From Actinobacteria bacterium UBA5975 (GTDB lineage: Bacteria; Actinomycetota; Actinomycetes; Nanopelagicales; Nanopelagicaceae), in NCBI GenBank assembly GCA_002430075.1, contig DJBN01000064.1, positions 2,538 through 19,271 of the forward strand: a DNA stretch of 16,734 nucleotides, given 5' to 3'. The notes under the pieces were generated by a model, which had not been told where the DNA came from, searched no databases, and saw only the letters and a program-made list of their open reading frames with translations. The position numbers were made by a program, and so were the translations under genes. Positions 14,824 through 16,734 of this stretch are shown in pieces. Positions within the stretch are counted from its first letter, which is position 1. Every line of letters begins with the position of its first letter.

Positions 14824-14829
14824 ACTGTA
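14824..14829 (-). promoter_or_regulatory. Candidate leaderless -10 of the DinB-like gene
   Basis: TACAGT on the minus strand, six bases before the ATG at 14817, with no ribosome binding site. No -35 is evident. Confidence 0.4.
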
Positions 14830-14948
14830 ATACCACCATCGCTCTTTCACTAGCTCCTGCTGCGGATGGATGGCCGTGTAGGTAATTGCTGGGCCGATAA
14901 AGTAAGGTTGCGCAATAGAACTACATAATGCAGGCCAACTATAAGTAG

Positions 14949-14954
14949 AAGGAG
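14949..14954 (+). promoter_or_regulatory. Ribosome binding site fixing a GTG start
   Basis: AAGGAG, six bases before the GTG at 14961, is the strongest Shine-Dalgarno in the window and supports that start. In the 143-base divergent gap upstream, CATAAT (14924-14929) or TATAAG (14940-14945) could be the -10. I see nothing else there. Confidence 0.65.
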
Positions 14955-14960
14955 AACGCC

Positions 14961-15689
14961 GTGAAAGCAAGCGTCAGCGACCAGCGTTCAGTCCTTGATA
15001 TTCAAAAATTTGATCTGCAATCTGCAACGTTACGAAATAGGGCAGCTACCTTGCCTGAACTGGTAGAAATTACAACAACAACAATTAAGCAGAACAATGT
15101 GCGTGACCTTCGTATTGCAGCTGAGACCGAGATGAGCGATGTGAAGCGCGAACTTGCTCGAGCTGAAGGCGATGTTGAACAAATCGTTACTCGAATTACA
15201 CGCGATGAGACCCGCCTTGCTTCAGGGACTGGATCTGCAAAAGAGTTAGAGCAGACTCAACATGAGCTTGGAACTTTGGGTGCGCGTCGAGCCGAACTTG
15301 AAGAGATTGAGCTTGAAATTATGATGACTGTTGACGGTATCAAAGACAGGATTACCTCCCTTGTTGATGAAGAAAATCAGCTAAGCCTCGTAATTGCTGA
15401 ACTTAATATTCGCAAGGAGAACGCCTTGGCTGCGATTCATACTGAACTTGAAGGTATTGAGTCAGATCGCAAGGCGACCACTCAATCAGTGGGCGCTGAA
15501 ATTTTGGCTTTATACGAAAAAATTCGCGAATCTAGCAATGGAATAGGCGCTGCCGCTTTAGCTGGCAATCAATGTAAAGGCTGCAACTTAACGATGAACA
15601 CCATTGAGCTTGCGCGCATTGCTGGGCTATCAGAAGACGAAGTAGTTCGCTGCGAGGAATGTCGCTGCATATTGATTAGAGGTAACTAG
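14961..15689 (+). CDS. CT398-like coiled-coil C4 zinc-ribbon protein
   Basis: This 242-residue protein has a long antiparallel coiled coil (about 15-185, rich in Glu/Arg/Leu heptads such as AETEMSDVKRELARAE) and a C-terminal zinc ribbon with CKGC (Cys205, Cys208) and CEEC (Cys231, Cys234). This is the architecture of Chlamydia CT398 and, from memory, of M. tuberculosis Rv2229c. The family is suggested to be an adaptor in secretion or nucleic-acid processes; its function here is not known. The start is GTG with a strong ribosome binding site. Its TAG stop shares one base with the GTG start of the RNase H/phosphatase fusion, so the two are coupled. The same pair is adjacent in mycobacteria, which supports a shared role. 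Confidence 0.9.
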   Translation: MKASVSDQRSVLDIQKFDLQSATLRNRAATLPELVEITTTTIKQNNVRDLRIAAETEMSDVKRELARAEGDVEQIVTRITRDETRLASGTGSAKELEQTQHELGTLGARRAELEEIELEIMMTVDGIKDRITSLVDEENQLSLVIAELNIRKENALAAIHTELEGIESDRKATTQSVGAEILALYEKIRESSNGIGAAALAGNQCKGCNLTMNTIELARIAGLSEDEVVRCEECRCILIRGN

Positions 15690-16734
15690 TGGCCCGCCAT
15701 TTCAAAATTACAGCCGATGGCGGTTCACGAGGCAATCCTGGCCCTGCTGGCTACGGCGCAGTTGTTAGTGAAAAGGGCAAGATTATTGCTGAGATTTTTG
15801 ATGTCATTGGAGTTGCAACAAATAACGTTGCCGAATACAGCGGGTTACTAGCTGGCCTTCTGCATATCAACCAGTTAGATGCGCAGGCAACTGTTGAAGT
15901 GGCGATGGACTCGAAGCTCGTTGTCGAGCAGATGTCAGGGCGTTGGCAGATTAAGCATGGCGATATGCGCGATCTTGCAAAGCAATGTCGAGAAGCACAT
16001 AGCCCGTCCCTTGTTACCTATTCATGGATCCCTCGTGATGAAAATTCTCATGCAGATCGTTTAGCAAATAAGGCGCTCGATGGGGAAAGTGCCCATAAGC
16101 CTGTTGCTGTCATGCAGCAGAATTTTCTCACTGAGCGACTGAGAAGCGCTGAAGTTCCAACATTTATCTACTTTGTTCGCCACGGCGAAACCGTGCTTAC
16201 ACCTACTCGTAAATTCTCTGGAACCGGCTCTTTGGATCCAGAGTTAATGCAAGAAGGTTTAGGTCAAGCCGAACTTGTAGCGCAAGAGTGCGTGAAGCTT
16301 GGTGCAGATATTTTGATTGCATCCCCGCTCAAGCGCACACGACAGACTGCGGAGGCTATTGCGCGTACAACGGGCCTTGAAATCACCTTTGATGAGGCGT
16401 GGTTCGAACTCTCATTCGGTGCCTGGGATGGCAAGTCAATCGAGGAAGTCCAAGCAGAAGATCCTGATGGTTACCAAGCATGGCTCAACTCTTCGGCATA
16501 TGCACCAGCCGGTGGAGAGTCATATGACGAAGCCTCAATAAGAGTAGAAGAAGCACTTGAAAGGCTAGTTGCCGAACATCCTGGCAAGAAAATTATTGTC
16601 GTTACACATAACGGCGTCATCAAAACTGCTGCCAAGATTGCGGTAGGCGGCCCCAATGACGCTGTCTTCCACATGGATGTAACTCCATGTTCTCTTTCGT
16701 CAATCTCTATTTGGCCATCAGATGGACTCCGAGC
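15689..16734 (+). CDS. RNase HI / phosphoglycerate-mutase-type phosphatase fusion, 3' end outside window
   Basis: The reading frame is open from the GTG at 15689 to the window end (348 codons), so the C-terminus is missing. Residues 1-135 form an RNase HI domain: ITADGGSRGNPG (Asp10), NNVAEYSGL (Glu49), AMDSKLVVEQ (Asp74) and HADRLANKAL (Asp123) supply the four metal-binding acids. After a linker (about 136-155) comes a histidine phosphatase domain: YFVRHGET (phospho-acceptor His165), ASPLKRTRQTA (211-221), the acidic Glu240 and VVTHNGV (His307). From memory this matches Rv2228c, which degrades RNA in RNA-DNA hybrids and has alpha-ribazole phosphatase (CobC-like) activity. Both active sites look intact. 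Translation is coupled to the zinc-ribbon gene by the TAGTG overlap. Confidence 0.93.
   Translation, partial: MARHFKITADGGSRGNPGPAGYGAVVSEKGKIIAEIFDVIGVATNNVAEYSGLLAGLLHINQLDAQATVEVAMDSKLVVEQMSGRWQIKHGDMRDLAKQCREAHSPSLVTYSWIPRDENSHADRLANKALDGESAHKPVAVMQQNFLTERLRSAEVPTFIYFVRHGETVLTPTRKFSGTGSLDPELMQEGLGQAELVAQECVKLGADILIASPLKRTRQTAEAIARTTGLEITFDEAWFELSFGAWDGKSIEEVQAEDPDGYQAWLNSSAYAPAGGESYDEASIRVEEALERLVAEHPGKKIIVVTHNGVIKTAAKIAVGGPNDAVFHMDVTPCSLSSISIWPSDGLR

Noticed and set aside
14818..14970. 51-codon N-terminal extension of the DinB-like gene
   Set aside because: The added residues (many Trp, Tyr, Pro, Ser) do not fit the family, the extension overlaps the CT398-like gene start, and a good promoter spacing supports 14817.
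1..16734. CRISPR array, insertion sequence, prophage, toxin-antitoxin or defence cluster
   Set aside because: I read both strands for regularly spaced repeats, transposase or integrase motifs, and defence domains and found none; nearly all DNA is accounted for by housekeeping-type genes.

Overview
The window reads as chromosomal DNA of a moderate-GC actinobacterium. Gene content is typically actinobacterial: a homodimeric pyruvate dehydrogenase E1 (AceE) next to a DUF3052 gene and an AhpE-type peroxiredoxin, a CT398-like zinc-ribbon protein overlapping an RNase H/phosphoglycerate-mutase fusion, a DUF4032 kinase-like protein, and a small 'HWHxxC' zinc-binding protein. From memory, two of these blocks match the Mycobacterium tuberculosis Rv2228c-Rv2229c and Rv2238c-Rv2241 neighbourhoods. 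Tight packing (no gap above 150 bases), moderate GC and frequent start codons without a ribosome binding site would suit a streamlined lineage such as freshwater acI (Nanopelagicales). That placement is inference.

Layout. 1-1764 (minus): an ABC-2 exporter, ATPase then permease, overlapping the start of a secreted Lys/Pro-rich protein cut by the window edge. 1812-2398 (plus): a small zinc-binding protein and a DUF2061 membrane protein. 2410-3891 (minus): an aldehyde dehydrogenase, divergent across only 22 bases from an alpha/beta hydrolase (3914-4624, plus). 4621-5736 (minus): an AI-2E-family membrane protein, divergent across 34 bases from a three-gene plus-strand operon (5771-9123) of a DUF4032 kinase-like protein, a thioredoxin-fold/TPR protein without redox cysteines, and an MFS transporter. 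9125-11845 (minus): aceE. 11951-12805 (plus): DUF3052 and AhpE-like peroxiredoxin. 12867-12938: tRNA-Val(UAC). 12966-14817 (minus): an AT-rich stretch with a secreted gluzincin-type metallopeptidase and a DinB-fold protein. 14961 to the end (plus): CT398-like zinc-ribbon protein and the RNase H/phosphatase fusion, which runs off the window.

Two features link the window. First, many transcription-unit-first genes lack a Shine-Dalgarno sequence and instead have a -10-like hexamer 5-7 bases before the start codon, as expected of leaderless mRNAs; clear ribosome binding sites precede three genes, two of them inside runs of genes. Second, convergent genes abut or overlap by their stop codons with no visible intrinsic terminator. 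There is no CRISPR array, insertion sequence, prophage or defence cluster. The least explained items are the secreted metallopeptidase with its unrecognised N-terminal domain, the DUF4032 operon, and the overlapping divergent promoters at 3892-3913.
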